DNA of 64,000 bases from an uncultured Acidimicrobiaceae bacterium (GCA_947259275.1 CAMYMH010000004.1:4590-68589), one strand, 5' to 3'; counted from the first letter of the stretch, positions 14,768 through 23,703 are shown. Program-made: numbers and translations. The notes: generated by a model not told the origin, from the sequence alone.

Positions 14768-16342
14768 TTAGCCCTTGTTTCGGTCTGGGCGGTCGGAAGA
14801 CTGTGGCATGGGGTTGCCAAGGGCGGCCGCATCCTCATGGAGGAGCAATCCCCGGCCAGAGCAGGTCGGACAGACCTCCGAGAAGGTTTCGACCAGGCCC
14901 TCGGATACGTGCTTGCGGGTCATCTCCACCAGCCCGAAGCTGGACACCTCGGACACCTGAGTGCGGGATTTGTCCTTGGCCAGTTCCTCTTGGAGCTTTC
15001 GGAGCACCGAGCGCCGGTTCTTCTCGCTCTCCATGTCGATGAAGTCGATGACGATGATGCCGCCGATGTCACGCAAACGGAGCTGGCGGGCGATCTCTTC
15101 GGCTGCCTCCAGGTTGTTCTGGAGAACGGTTTCCTCGAGGTTGGATCTGCCGACGAACCGGCCGGTGTTGACATCGATCACCGTCAGCGCCTCGGTCGGC
15201 TCGATGACGATGTGGCCACCGCTCGGGAGCCACACGTTGCGGTCGAGAGCCTTGCGGAGCTGGTCCTCGATGTGATATCGCTCAAAAACCGGAAGCTCGT
15301 CTCGGTAGGTCTCCACCTTGCGGAGCAGATCGGGATCGGTGGCCTTGAGGTACTTCTTGATCTCGGATTCGGTTTCCGGGTCGTCGACGATGAGCCGCTT
15401 GAACTCGGAAGTGAAATGTTCGCGGATGACGCGGATGACGAGGGGAGGCTCCCGGTAGAGCAGGTCGGGCGACGACGCGGTCTTGGCCGTGTCTTGTATC
15501 TCTCCCCACAGCTCCTGGAGCCGGCTGATGTCGCGAACCACATCTTCCTTGGTGGCGCCGAGGGCGGCAGTGCGGACGATGACTCCGAAGCCCTTGGGCC
15601 GGGCCTCGTTCACCAGCGTGCGAAGGCGGCGGCGCTCGTCGTCTGGCAGGCGGCGAGAGATTCCGCCGCGATCCTCGGCCCCCGGCACGAGCACCAGATG
15701 GCGCCCGGCTAAGGAAACCTCGTTGGTGAGCCGTGCTCCTTTATGACCCATGGCGTCTTTGACCACCTGGACCATGACGGTGTCGCCGTTCTTGAGTGCT
15801 TTCTCGATGCGGGGCCGGGTGCGCCCATTGCCGTTGGTGTCATGTTGAACGTCGGCGGCGTACAGCACACCGTTCTTGCCCTCGCCGAAGTCGATGAAGG
15901 CAGCCTCCATGCCCGGAAGAACGTTGCGCACCTTGCCGAGATAAACATTCCCGATGAGGGACTTGCGGTCTGAGCGGGCCACGTAGTGCTCGACCAGAAC
16001 CGGGCCCTCCATTACAACGATCTGCGTTTGGTGGGGCATTCGTCGAACGATCATCTGCTTGCGGCCCGTTTCGGGCGGCGTGATGACCTCGGGCTGAGGA
16101 CGGGGACCCCGGCGGGTAGCCGTGCGTTCGCCGCTGCCGCGTCCGCCTCCGGACCGGTTGCGGTTGGTCTTTGATTTCGGTTTGCTGGGCTTCTTGGTCT
16201 TAGCCGGTTGTTCTGGCGGTGCCTTGAACCTGGCGATCTCTACTACTTCTCCACCCACGGTGCGCTTGCTGCGCTCCGGTGGGGCCTGGCGGCCCGAGCC
16301 GCGGCCCACCACCTGTGGGGTCTTTCGGCGAAACAATGCCAT
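14768..16342 (-). CDS. rne: Ribonuclease E/G family endoribonuclease
   Basis: 524 residues. A short basic disordered N-terminus (residues 1-90, rich in Arg/Pro/Lys) precedes the S1 domain (VGNVYLGKVRNVLPGMEAAFIDFGEGKNGVL), an RNase-H-like region, and the DNase-I-like catalytic part with DVNTGRFVG and IVIDFIDM carrying the metal-binding Asp residues. The Zn-link cysteines are in CPTCSGRG near the end. It processes rRNA and mRNA. It lies directly upstream of rplU-rpmA (12-bp gap), a common actinobacterial order. A long spacer of about 390 bp upstream could hold a 5' UTR used for autoregulation, as known for E. coli rne. Confidence 0.93.
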   Translation of the reverse strand: MALFRRKTPQVVGRGSGRQAPPERSKRTVGGEVVEIARFKAPPEQPAKTKKPSKPKSKTNRNRSGGGRGSGERTATRRGPRPQPEVITPPETGRKQMIVRRMPHQTQIVVMEGPVLVEHYVARSDRKSLIGNVYLGKVRNVLPGMEAAFIDFGEGKNGVLYAADVQHDTNGNGRTRPRIEKALKNGDTVMVQVVKDAMGHKGARLTNEVSLAGRHLVLVPGAEDRGGISRRLPDDERRRLRTLVNEARPKGFGVIVRTAALGATKEDVVRDISRLQELWGEIQDTAKTASSPDLLYREPPLVIRVIREHFTSEFKRLIVDDPETESEIKKYLKATDPDLLRKVETYRDELPVFERYHIEDQLRKALDRNVWLPSGGHIVIEPTEALTVIDVNTGRFVGRSNLEETVLQNNLEAAEEIARQLRLRDIGGIIVIDFIDMESEKNRRSVLRKLQEELAKDKSRTQVSEVSSFGLVEMTRKHVSEGLVETFSEVCPTCSGRGLLLHEDAAALGNPMPQSSDRPDRNKG

Positions 16343-16595
16343 GCATTTTCTCCTTGGGGGCGTCTGTGCGCCCGCTGAACTTGTGATTCCGCGGAGACGA
16401 GGTGACGGTGTCGAACGATGATGAAGGTTGTTCGAGACGCATGCGGTTTGTCTTCCGTCGGCTGAATTGCGAGGACGGGCCGAGGTGGGCCCGAGCGGTC
16501 ACCTTAACAGGCTTCGGCCCTCGTCCTTCAGAACTGTAACGAAACGTGGGGTCAATGCATTCCGAGAATCTTCCCGTCACGAGTCGCGAGCACGA
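16343..16595. other. Upstream region of rne without a gene
   Basis: No credible coding frame. GGGCG (16357-16361) and CGCCC (16368-16372) could form a small hairpin just before the rne start. The promoter and 5' leader of rne must lie here or in the repeats beyond, but no promoter consensus stands out. Confidence 0.4.
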
Positions 16596-16623
16596 CGACC
16601 GCCCACCGCCGACCGGCGACCGG
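16596..16623. repeat. Heptad array, unit near CGACCGG (4 copies)
   Basis: CGACCGC, CCACCGC, CGACCGG, CGACCGG in exact 7-bp register in the rne-tdk spacer. Confidence 0.7.
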
Positions 16624-16686
16624 CATGCATTTTGAACGGTGTTCTACCGCCCGACGCCCCACGCAAGGAGGGCTCCAGCACGGAAC

Positions 16687-16706
16687 GCGGTGGGCGGTCG
16701 ACGGTA
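16687..16706. repeat. Short heptad array, unit GCGGTGG (3 copies)
   Basis: GCGGTGG, GCGGTCG and a partial ACGGTA; the same consensus recurs at 17456-17483 and 61846-61866. Confidence 0.5.
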
Positions 16707-16718
16707 TGCAGTTGGCTG

Positions 16719-16741
16719 ATCTGAGGCCGCAGGCCTCAGAT
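16719..16741. terminator. Perfect 10-bp palindrome spanning the tdk stop codon
   Basis: ATCTGAGGCC (16719-16728), GCA, GGCCTCAGAT (16732-16741). The tdk stop (16736-16738) lies inside the stem. It is probably the tdk terminator. Confidence 0.65.
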
Positions 16742-17317
16742 TTCCAGGTGCCCCTGCATCGCCTCTGTGGGGTCGTAGCAGTAGCGGCAGCGGGACTCGT
16801 ATGAGTCGGTGGCGCCGAGGACCACGAGCTCGTCGGAGTCGATGACTCGCTGGGTGAACATGCCGGGCCCTCCGCAGCGGTGGCATACCGAGAGCATCTT
16901 CGATACATACTCGGCCCGCGTCATCAAGGTTGGTATGGCCCCGAAGGGGCGGCCCATGTAATCGAGGTCGAGTCCTGCGACGATGATCTGTTTGCCGAGG
17001 GCGGCCAGGTGCTCGCACACATCGACCAGCTTCTCGTCGAAGAACTGGCCTTCGTCGACGCCGACGATCACCGTCTTCTCCTGCACCGATCGGAGCAGCT
17101 CGTCGGAGTTTGCCACCGGCTCGGCGTCGGCCGAGAGCGAGGAATGGGAGACCACCTGGGTGTCGGCGTAGCGAGTATCCAGCTTGGGTTTGAAGGCCTG
17201 GACGGGTATCCGGGCGATCTTGTAGCGGGTGAGCCGCCGGATGAGCTCTTCGCTCTTGCCGGAGAACATCGGGCCGGCAATGACCTCGATCCACCCTCGC
17301 TCACCACGTCGGTACAT
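16736..17317 (-). CDS. tdk: Thymidine kinase (type II)
   Basis: 193 residues. Walker A GPMFSGKSEELIRRL, the DEGQFF motif carrying the catalytic Glu, and the zinc site with two Cys pairs (CHRCGGPG and CRYC) are all present. It salvages thymidine to dTMP with ATP. It stands alone between repeat-filled spacers, and its stop codon lies within a perfect palindrome. Confidence 0.95.
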   Translation of the reverse strand: MYRRGERGWIEVIAGPMFSGKSEELIRRLTRYKIARIPVQAFKPKLDTRYADTQVVSHSSLSADAEPVANSDELLRSVQEKTVIVGVDEGQFFDEKLVDVCEHLAALGKQIIVAGLDLDYMGRPFGAIPTLMTRAEYVSKMLSVCHRCGGPGMFTQRVIDSDELVVLGATDSYESRCRYCYDPTEAMQGHLEI

Positions 17318-17327
17318 GGACCGCGAG

Positions 17328-17358
17328 GATAGCGGTCGGCCTTCGGCCTCCCGCTATC
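17328..17358. repeat. Long hairpin upstream of tdk (8-bp plus 4-bp stem, TTC loop)
   Basis: GATAGCGG (17328-17335) pairs with CCGCTATC (17351-17358). Inside, GGCC pairs with GGCC around TTC, separated by a symmetrical TC/TC mismatch. It starts 11 bp upstream of the tdk start codon and merges into a heptad array. Confidence 0.75.
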
Positions 17359-17392
17359 AGCCGACCGCTTACCGCCCACCGCCTACCGCTGG
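17351..17392. repeat. Heptad array, unit CCGCYNA (6 positions)
   Basis: CCGCTAT, CAGCCGA, CCGCTTA, CCGCCCA, CCGCCTA, CCGCTGG in a 7-bp register in the rodA-tdk spacer. Confidence 0.75.
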
Positions 17393-17455
17393 AGAACTCG
17401 TGGTGCCTCACTGCGCGATGGGAGAGCCAGTGCTCTTGTCTTGCTCGCGCCCCAT

Positions 17456-17483
17456 GCGGTGGGCGGTCCGCGGTGGGCGGTTG
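17456..17483. repeat. Heptad array, unit GCGGTGG (4 copies)
   Basis: GCGGTGG, GCGGTCC, GCGGTGG, GCGGTTG, in exact register, ending just before the rodA terminator hairpin. Confidence 0.75.
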
Positions 17484-17485
17484 GC

Positions 17486-17505
17486 TCCTGGGGCTTGCCC
17501 CAGGA
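17486..17505 (-). terminator. Perfect 8-bp hairpin 1 bp past the rodA stop
   Basis: TCCTGGGG (17486-17493), CTTG, CCCCAGGA (17498-17505). It directly follows the stop of the minus-strand mreB-to-rodA gene run, so a terminator role is likely; no T-run. Confidence 0.6.
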
Positions 17506-17506
17506 C

Positions 17507-18673
17507 TCACCCCAGGCTCGATACCCGGGGTGGGACCTTGCTTCGATGCAGCCAGATGGAGTGGGTCATGCCGAGGGCGAAGGCCATGGCGGTGAACGAG
17601 GATCCACCCGCCGACATGAACGGGAGCGGGATGCCGGTCACCGGCATGATGCCGAGGGTCATGCCGACGTTGACGAACACGTGGAAGGCGAGCATCGCCG
17701 CCACTCCGATGGCGACCAGCATCCCGAAGCGGTCCTCGGCAGCCGCGGCGGTGCGAAGCAGGCGCCACACGATGACTGCATAGATGGCAATGAGCAGAGC
17801 GCCACCAATGAAGCCGAGCTGCTCCCCGACCGCGGTGAAGATGAAGTCGGTGGTCTGCTCGGGGATGAACGCCAGGTTGGTCTGGCTTCCTTCGAACAGG
17901 CCGCGGCCCGAGAAGCCGCCGCTGCCGATGGCGATCTGGCTCTGAAGCGGCTGGAAGGCAACCGCGAGAGCATTCTGCTCGGGGTTGAGCCACGCGTCGA
18001 TCCGGTTCTCCACGAGCGTCAGCCATTCCTGGCGGTAGGCAAACCAAGTGATCAGGCCGCTGCTGCCAATCAGCAAGCCGAGTTGCCGCAGGGATGCTCC
18101 GGCGGCGAACAGCATGACGATGCTCAGGGCCACTACCGCCAACAGCGTCCCGAGGTCGGGCTGGGCGGCGATCAGGCCAACCGGGATAGCCATTAGGCCG
18201 AGAGCGGTAAGGACGCGGCGCCATCCAATCTTGTTCTCGACGGCCGGCGCCAACAACGCCGCCAGCATGACGATTACCGCCGGTTTGGCCCACTCCGAGG
18301 GCTGGAACTGGAAGCCCTTGATCTCGAACCAGCTCACGGCATTGTTGACTTCTTTTCCCCACACCAGCACGATGGCAAGAGCAACCACGGCTGCCCCGTA
18401 CATGACCGGGGCCGCGGTGTGAAGGCTCCGGTGCTCGATGATCGAGCCGACCGCGAAGACCACCAAGCCGACGAACACGATTACGGCCTGCTTCTGTGCC
18501 TCCCCGGCCGGGTCTCGGCCGCCCAGCTCCGCCTGCGGGGCGGAAGCCGAGTAGATCATGAGCACGCTCAGCACCCCCAGCAGCAGCAGGGTACCCATGA
18601 GCACGAGGTCGGGTCGCCGGCTCTCATAGGCGCTGGCGGTTAGGCCACGACCACGGATCACTGCACTGGTCAT
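17507..18673 (-). CDS. rodA: Rod-shape SEDS glycosyltransferase RodA
   Basis: 388 residues, about ten transmembrane helices. SEDS signatures include the N-terminal MIYSASAP region, FQPSEWAKPAVIVMLAALLA, QPDLGTLLAV and the late GMTLGIMPVTGIPLPFMSAGGSS. RodA polymerises lipid II into glycan strands as the partner of the class B PBP encoded just upstream. The ATG at 18673 overlaps the pbpA stop by 4 bp. Further in-frame sequence upstream is only pbpA antiframe. It completes a mreB-mreC-mreD-pbpA-rodA elongasome cluster. Confidence 0.95.
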   Translation of the reverse strand: MTSAVIRGRGLTASAYESRRPDLVLMGTLLLLGVLSVLMIYSASAPQAELGGRDPAGEAQKQAVIVFVGLVVFAVGSIIEHRSLHTAAPVMYGAAVVALAIVLVWGKEVNNAVSWFEIKGFQFQPSEWAKPAVIVMLAALLAPAVENKIGWRRVLTALGLMAIPVGLIAAQPDLGTLLAVVALSIVMLFAAGASLRQLGLLIGSSGLITWFAYRQEWLTLVENRIDAWLNPEQNALAVAFQPLQSQIAIGSGGFSGRGLFEGSQTNLAFIPEQTTDFIFTAVGEQLGFIGGALLIAIYAVIVWRLLRTAAAAEDRFGMLVAIGVAAMLAFHVFVNVGMTLGIMPVTGIPLPFMSAGGSSFTAMAFALGMTHSIWLHRSKVPPRVSSLG

Positions 18674-20568
18674 CGGCTCGCCGCCTCGGTCCCGGGAATC
18701 CGGCGGGGCGCGGTGGCGGGATCCAACAGATACTCGAGCACCCGGCGGACTGCGGGAGCGGCCACGGCGGAGCCTCCGCCGCCTTCTTCCACCACGATGA
18801 CCACGACGTACTTCGGATTCGCAATCGGAGCCACTCCGGCAAACCAGGCGGTGTCGATGTCGTCGACGAACGCTCCGATCTGAGAGGTGCCGGTCTTGCC
18901 TCCGAACTGGTTGAGATAGGGCGATCCGGCGAACGCCCCGGCGGCGGTTCCCTCCCGGACAACGCCGGCCAGGTCCCGCCGCAACATCGCCGTGGTTTCT
19001 GGATCCAAATCGACCTGGCGGACTGCCGCCGGCTCGCGCCGGTCGACGACGTTGCCGTCGGTGTCGACGAAGTGATCGACTACCCGGGGGCGCCATACCG
19101 TGCCGCCGTTGACGAGAGCCGCGTAGGACACGGCCATCTGAAGGGGGGTAGCGGCCAGGTCGCCCTGGCCGATCACGGTGTTCATGAGGTCGCCCCCATA
19201 CCATTCGCCATTGGGGAAGGCGACCGGATTCTGCTCGTGTAGCCGCTCCCGCCACTCACGGTCGGGCATGATTCCGGCCGCTTCACCTGGCAGGTCGATG
19301 CCGGTCGGGGCCCCGTAGCCAAGGTCACGCGCCCAGTCCTGGATGATCGACTCATCCTTGCTGTTGTCCTCCCAGACTCCGAGGGCTACCTCCCAGAAGT
19401 ACACGTCGGCCGATTTGATCAACGCACCGTGGAGGTTGGTCCAGCCGTGATTGGGGTTCCAGTCGGTGAAGACTTGAGGGCTACCCTCGCCAAACGAAGG
19501 GAACTCGAGCTTCGGCAAGAGCTCTTTGCCGTCCTCGGGACCGTTCAACTCCTCGGGCCAAATGTCTTCCTCGACCGCAACTACGTACGGAACCGCCTTG
19601 AAGGTAGAGCCGGGGGCGAAGGTGCCACGGACGTTCAAGTTCAAGAGGGCGTTGTTCTCCTGAATGATCTCGAACTCCTCAGCGCTCAGGCTGCCGACGA
19701 AAGCGTTCGGGTCGTAGTCGGGCGTCGATTCCATGGCGATGATGGATCCGTCGGTGACATCCATCACCAGGCCGGCGACCTTTCCGGTTGGCTCTTCCTC
19801 TTGCTCCCGCGCCAGATCAAGCGCATACTGCAGCGCCTCCTTGAGGTTGCGGCTCACGTCGGCGTCGATGGTCAAGACGACGTTCCAGCCGGGCTGAGCG
19901 TTGACCTCGTCTGTGAACTGCCAGACGCTGCGGTCGGCGCTCACGGTGAAGACTTCGGCGCCCTCGGTGCCTCGCAACACGTTGTCGTATTGGCGCTCAA
20001 CGCCGGCCCGGCCAAATACCTCGTCGGTCCTCACCCGGTCGCTGTAGCGCTCGAGGTCGGCGCTGGTGGCTCGTCCGGTGTACCCGAGCACGTGAGCGGC
20101 CAGCGTCTCATGCGGGTAGATGCGGACCGGAACCAGGGCAACCTCGACACCGGGGTACTCGTCCTGGTATTCCTGGATCTCGAAGGCCACTTCGTCGGTG
20201 ATGTCACGAGCCAGAGTGACGATGCTGCCAGAGCGGGCAGAGTTGATGGGATTGCGGATCGCGGACTGGTCCACTCCCAGCAGCACGGCCAGGCGTTGCA
20301 CTAGATCTTCTTCCTGGTCGGTCGTCACCTCGGCGCGATCCAACAGGAGCGTCTGTGACGGCCTGCTGCCGGCGAGTACGGTCCCGTTGATGTCGCGGAT
20401 CTCCCCTCGTGCCGGCTGCTGGTAGATCACCTGGACCTGGTTCCTCGCGGCCTTGGCACTGTTCTCTTCGACGGCTGCCACCTGCAGAAACCAGAGCCGC
20501 ACGCCAAGCATGGTGAACAGGGCGAGGAAGGTGATGCCGAGCGTCGCCAGGCGCCACGGGTGGATCAT
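18670..20568 (-). CDS. mrdA: Penicillin-binding protein 2 (class B transpeptidase)
   Basis: About 632 residues: one N-terminal membrane helix (TLGITFLALFTMLGVRLWFL), a pedestal/dimerisation region, and a transpeptidase domain with the SxxK serine in GSTFKAVPYV, SxN in the SADVYFWE region and the KTGTSQ triad box. It cross-links glycan made by RodA during sidewall growth. ATG at 20568 was chosen because it overlaps the mreD stop as ATGA; a GTG two codons earlier is possible. It belongs to the coupled mreB-C-D-mrdA-rodA set. Confidence 0.95.
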   Translation of the reverse strand: MIHPWRLATLGITFLALFTMLGVRLWFLQVAAVEENSAKAARNQVQVIYQQPARGEIRDINGTVLAGSRPSQTLLLDRAEVTTDQEEDLVQRLAVLLGVDQSAIRNPINSARSGSIVTLARDITDEVAFEIQEYQDEYPGVEVALVPVRIYPHETLAAHVLGYTGRATSADLERYSDRVRTDEVFGRAGVERQYDNVLRGTEGAEVFTVSADRSVWQFTDEVNAQPGWNVVLTIDADVSRNLKEALQYALDLAREQEEEPTGKVAGLVMDVTDGSIIAMESTPDYDPNAFVGSLSAEEFEIIQENNALLNLNVRGTFAPGSTFKAVPYVVAVEEDIWPEELNGPEDGKELLPKLEFPSFGEGSPQVFTDWNPNHGWTNLHGALIKSADVYFWEVALGVWEDNSKDESIIQDWARDLGYGAPTGIDLPGEAAGIMPDREWRERLHEQNPVAFPNGEWYGGDLMNTVIGQGDLAATPLQMAVSYAALVNGGTVWRPRVVDHFVDTDGNVVDRREPAAVRQVDLDPETTAMLRRDLAGVVREGTAAGAFAGSPYLNQFGGKTGTSQIGAFVDDIDTAWFAGVAPIANPKYVVVIVVEEGGGGSAVAAPAVRRVLEYLLDPATAPRRIPGTEAASR

Positions 20569-21074
20569 GCCCACACCCCCGCAGCCGGGTCCCGCCGCAT
20601 GAGCCGGGCGGTCAGCGGGAGCACAAACAGAGCGAGCAGGAGGTTGTACACGGCGGCCAGCAGCACCTTCTTGAACGCATTCACATCCGAGAACACCTGT
20701 TGTCCGAATAGGGTACCCAGGACCGCATACAACAACTCACCGGCGATGGTGAGCGCAAACACCGAGAGCAGGGTCAGGAGGCCGTAACCCTCGACCCGGG
20801 GCCGGATCCGCACGGTGACGTACCCGATCACCGTCAGCACGAGGGCCCACACGCCGAGCAGCGTATTGCCGAGCAGGTCGGTGAGCAGACCGGCACTGAA
20901 ACCCAGCAACATCGCGGCTTCCTCCGAGAGCTGGTAGGCAGTTGCCACCACCACCAGCAGCACGAAATCGGGGGCGACACCGAACGGGTCGAGGAAGCGA
21001 TCAAACAAGGTGGTTTGGAGGATTACCGCCGCGATCGCGAGGGCCAGACCGATATTGAGGAATCGAAACCTCAC
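20565..21074 (-). CDS. mreD: Rod shape-determining protein MreD
   Basis: 169 residues with about five transmembrane helices and no soluble domain, typical MreD, with DPFGVAPDFVLLVVV near the N-terminus and GFSAGLLTDLLGNTLLG in the centre. It links MreC, PBP2 and RodA in the membrane. Both gene ends overlap neighbours by 4 bp. Confidence 0.9.
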   Translation of the reverse strand: MRFRFLNIGLALAIAAVILQTTLFDRFLDPFGVAPDFVLLVVVATAYQLSEEAAMLLGFSAGLLTDLLGNTLLGVWALVLTVIGYVTVRIRPRVEGYGLLTLLSVFALTIAGELLYAVLGTLFGQQVFSDVNAFKKVLLAAVYNLLLALFVLPLTARLMRRDPAAGVWA

Positions 21075-21949
21075 GGTACTTCCTCACCTTCCGGAACCTC
21101 GTCCTCGGCGGGGGTGTCGTCGCCGCCGGGCAGGAAGAAGATGACCCGGACGAAGTCGAGTCGTTCGAAGTCGACGGCCGGGGTGATAGTCGTCTGGATG
21201 CCGGCGCCGGCCGCCGGCTCAGCCGATTGGGCGACCGTCCCGACCACCAGATCGGCCGGATACCGGTTCCGGAAGGTCACGACCACCTCGCCCTCCTCGA
21301 CGGGGCCGTCGGCCCGGGAGCTGATGAACTTGAGATCCCCCGACCCTCTTCCCTGGGCGGTGCCGACGAACTGCGTCGTCGCCAACCGGACCGCCACGGC
21401 ATGGTCGGGGTCGGTCAAGAGCTTGATGGTGGAGCTGTGGGAGGTGACCGAATCTACGTATCCGACCAGGCCCTCGAGATTCACCACCGGTTGCCCGATG
21501 GCGATGCCCTCGTCGGCGCCCTTGTTGAGAACCACCGAGAAGTCGAAGTTGGAGCTTCCACCGGCCTGGACGCGAGCGACCACGCTTTGGGTGAGGAGCT
21601 CACCGGGGAGCTCGAGCTGGAGGAGCTCACGCAGCACTTCGTTCTCAGTGCGGATGCCCTCGGTCTCGGCCAAGACGCGGTTGGCCTCTTGCAGGTCCTC
21701 CCGCAATCGATCGTTTTCCGTCCGCAGTCCGGCCAGGTTGACGAGAGCATCGGCCGCATCTGCGACCGGCCGGATGACGGCGGTCACCGCCGACTGGACA
21801 GGATCGAACAAGGTCCGCACCCCGTCGCGCAAGGTGCCGGTGACTCCCCCGCCTTCGGTCCGAACGTCGAAGGTCATCAACACAAATGAAAGAGTTATCA
21901 GGGAAATGAACAGAGCGGTGGAGCGAGCGAAACGCTGATTGGTGAGCAC
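21071..21949 (-). CDS. mreC: Rod shape-determining protein MreC
   Basis: 292 residues: one N-terminal membrane anchor (ALFISLITLSFVLMTF), a coiled coil (about residues 70-115, with LRTENDRLREDLQEANRVLAE) and the two-barrel periplasmic/extracytoplasmic domain (VLNKGADEGIAIGQPVVNLEGLVGYVD...). It scaffolds PBP2-RodA along MreB. The C-terminal tail is acidic and Pro/Glu-rich. mreB lies 22 bp upstream and mreD overlaps by 4 bp. Confidence 0.93.
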   Translation of the reverse strand: MLTNQRFARSTALFISLITLSFVLMTFDVRTEGGGVTGTLRDGVRTLFDPVQSAVTAVIRPVADAADALVNLAGLRTENDRLREDLQEANRVLAETEGIRTENEVLRELLQLELPGELLTQSVVARVQAGGSSNFDFSVVLNKGADEGIAIGQPVVNLEGLVGYVDSVTSHSSTIKLLTDPDHAVAVRLATTQFVGTAQGRGSGDLKFISSRADGPVEEGEVVVTFRNRYPADLVVGTVAQSAEPAAGAGIQTTITPAVDFERLDFVRVIFFLPGGDDTPAEDEVPEGEEVP

Positions 21950-21971
21950 GGCGCGCTCCTTTGGGGCTTAG

Positions 21972-23006
21972 CTAGGGGCGGGCCGACGAGATCAACACGC
22001 TTTGCAGCACGTCGAATTCCTCCAGGGTCTGCCCCGAGCCCATGACCACCGAATGGAGCGGCTTGTCGACGGTGACGATCGGCATGCCAGTTTCGTGCGC
22101 CAGCCGCACGTCGGTGCCCCGCAGCAGCGCCCCGCCGCCGGTGATGGTTATGCCATGCTCCATGATGTCTCCCGACAACTCGGGCGGCGTCTTGTCGAGG
22201 GTGAACTTGACCGCGTCGATGATCGCTTGCACCGGCTCTTCGATGGCCTCGCGGATCTCCTGGGAGGAGACGACGACGGTCTTCGGGAGGCCCGAGATGA
22301 GGTCCCGGCCGCGGACCTCGGCGGCCGGCTCGTCCCGGTATGGGTAGGCGGAGCCGATGGCCATCTTGATCTGCTCGGCGGTGCGCTCACCCAGCATGAG
22401 GTTGTATTCCTTCTTGACCCACTGGATGACGGCCTCGTCGAGTTCATCGCCGCCCACCCGAATGCTCTTGGACACCACGATGCCGCCAAGCGAAATCACG
22501 GCCACCTCGGTGGTACCGCCCCCGATGTCGACGATCATGGACCCGGTTGGCTCGTGCACCGGCAGGTTCACTCCGATGGCAGCAGCCATCGGTTCTTCGA
22601 TGGTGTACGCCCGGCGGGCACCGGCGTGATAGGCAGCCTCCTCAACCGCCCGGCGCTCCACACCGGTGATACCGGACGGAACACAGATGACAATGCGAGG
22701 CCGCGCCCAGCGGCGCCGATGGACCTTCTGAATGAAATACCGAAGCATTTTCTCGGTGATGTCGAAGTCGCTGATGACGCCGTCGCGCAATGGACGGATC
22801 GCCTGGATATAGGAGGGGGTGCGGCCGATCATCCGCTTGGCTTCCATCCCGACCGCAAGCGCCCGATTGCTCTGGGTGTTGATCGCGACCACCGAGGGTT
22901 CGTTCAGCACGATTCCCTGGCCGCGCACATAGACCAGGGTGTTGGCAGTACCCAGGTCAATAGCCATGTCTCGACCAGCGAACGAGAATAGCGAGTCAGC
23001 CACCAA
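21972..23006 (-). CDS. mreB: Actin-like cell-shape protein MreB
   Basis: 344 residues. Phosphate-1 motif MAIDLGTANTLVYVRGQGIVL, phosphate-2 DIGGGTTEVAVISLGGIV and the late ITGGGALLRGTDVRL adenosine motif are all present. MreB filaments orient sidewall synthesis. It heads the elongasome gene run, so the main promoter is expected in 23007-23109, shared with the divergent DUF2867-like gene. Its presence suggests a rod-shaped cell. Confidence 0.96.
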   Translation of the reverse strand: MVADSLFSFAGRDMAIDLGTANTLVYVRGQGIVLNEPSVVAINTQSNRALAVGMEAKRMIGRTPSYIQAIRPLRDGVISDFDITEKMLRYFIQKVHRRRWARPRIVICVPSGITGVERRAVEEAAYHAGARRAYTIEEPMAAAIGVNLPVHEPTGSMIVDIGGGTTEVAVISLGGIVVSKSIRVGGDELDEAVIQWVKKEYNLMLGERTAEQIKMAIGSAYPYRDEPAAEVRGRDLISGLPKTVVVSSQEIREAIEEPVQAIIDAVKFTLDKTPPELSGDIMEHGITITGGGALLRGTDVRLAHETGMPIVTVDKPLHSVVMGSGQTLEEFDVLQSVLISSARP

Positions 23007-23050
23007 TTTTTCCTTGCGTGTCAGCGGTCATCCAGTGTACCTAGGGCCGG

Positions 23051-23075
23051 GTTTTCGCGCTATTGCGTTTTCGCG
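23051..23075. promoter_or_regulatory. Direct repeat GTTTTCGCG in the mreB divergent region
   Basis: GTTTTCGCG occurs at 23051-23059 and again at 23067-23075 (16-bp spacing, close to 1.5 helical turns), between the divergent mreB and DUF2867-like genes. It could be a regulator site; there is no other support. Confidence 0.3.
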
Positions 23076-23109
23076 ACCTACGGCGGGTTCGAGTACCGTC
23101 GGGGCAACT

Positions 23110-23703
23110 ATGGACAGTCGGGTGCCCCTCAACGAGCACGCGGCAATGCCGTGGCACGCCCATCAGCTGTTGGGCGACTTCACGGTGGAGGACGTGTGGC
23201 GCTTCCCGGTGGTGCTCTCGCCCGAGCATGACCTGGCAGTCTTCCGCGGTCAAATGATGGCCGGCATGACCGCGATGAGCCGCTTCCACCCGGCCCAGCT
23301 GCTCTTGTCGCTGCGGCTGGCCATCGGAAGGGTGCTCGGCTGGGACCGTGTTGGCCGGGGGCAGGGGCGGCGGGTGCGAGACCGTTACACGGCCCTCGAC
23401 GATCGCTCCGGAGGCATTCCGGCGGCATCCGGGATCGGCTTTACCGAGGTGTACGACCTGGACGATGAGTACCTGAGCGAGATCGAGAACCGCACCGTGC
23501 ACGCAGCCCTTCATCTCGGGCGGGTACCCACCGGCCCCGCCACCTTCGCGGTCCATCTGGCCGTCTACGTCAGACCGAAAGGCCGGTTCGGCCGCCTCTA
23601 TATGGGATTCATCAGGCCGTTTCGGCGCTGGATCGTCTACCCCGCCATCCTGCGCGCGGCCGCACGTCGCTGGGCGGCCTACCGAGCCGGGGAATCGGAC
23701 TAG
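23110..23703 (+). CDS. DUF2867-like protein of unknown function
   Basis: 197 residues, no signal peptide or membrane helix. The pattern of TVEDVWRFPVV near the start, a central LGWDR, then FTEVYDLDDEYLSEIENRTVHAALHLG resembles the DUF2867 family, which is sometimes fused to SDR-type proteins. Function is unknown. The ATG at 23110 follows a weak GGGGCAA-type ribosome site. It is divergent from mreB and stops 21 bp before the sirtuin start, so the two may be co-transcribed. Confidence 0.6.
   Translation: MDSRVPLNEHAAMPWHAHQLLGDFTVEDVWRFPVVLSPEHDLAVFRGQMMAGMTAMSRFHPAQLLLSLRLAIGRVLGWDRVGRGQGRRVRDRYTALDDRSGGIPAASGIGFTEVYDLDDEYLSEIENRTVHAALHLGRVPTGPATFAVHLAVYVRPKGRFGRLYMGFIRPFRRWIVYPAILRAAARRWAAYRAGESD

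Noticed and set aside
18674-19255. N-terminal extension of RodA
   Set aside because: The in-frame extension is an antiframe of pbpA, while RodA starts naturally at the ATGA overlap (18673).
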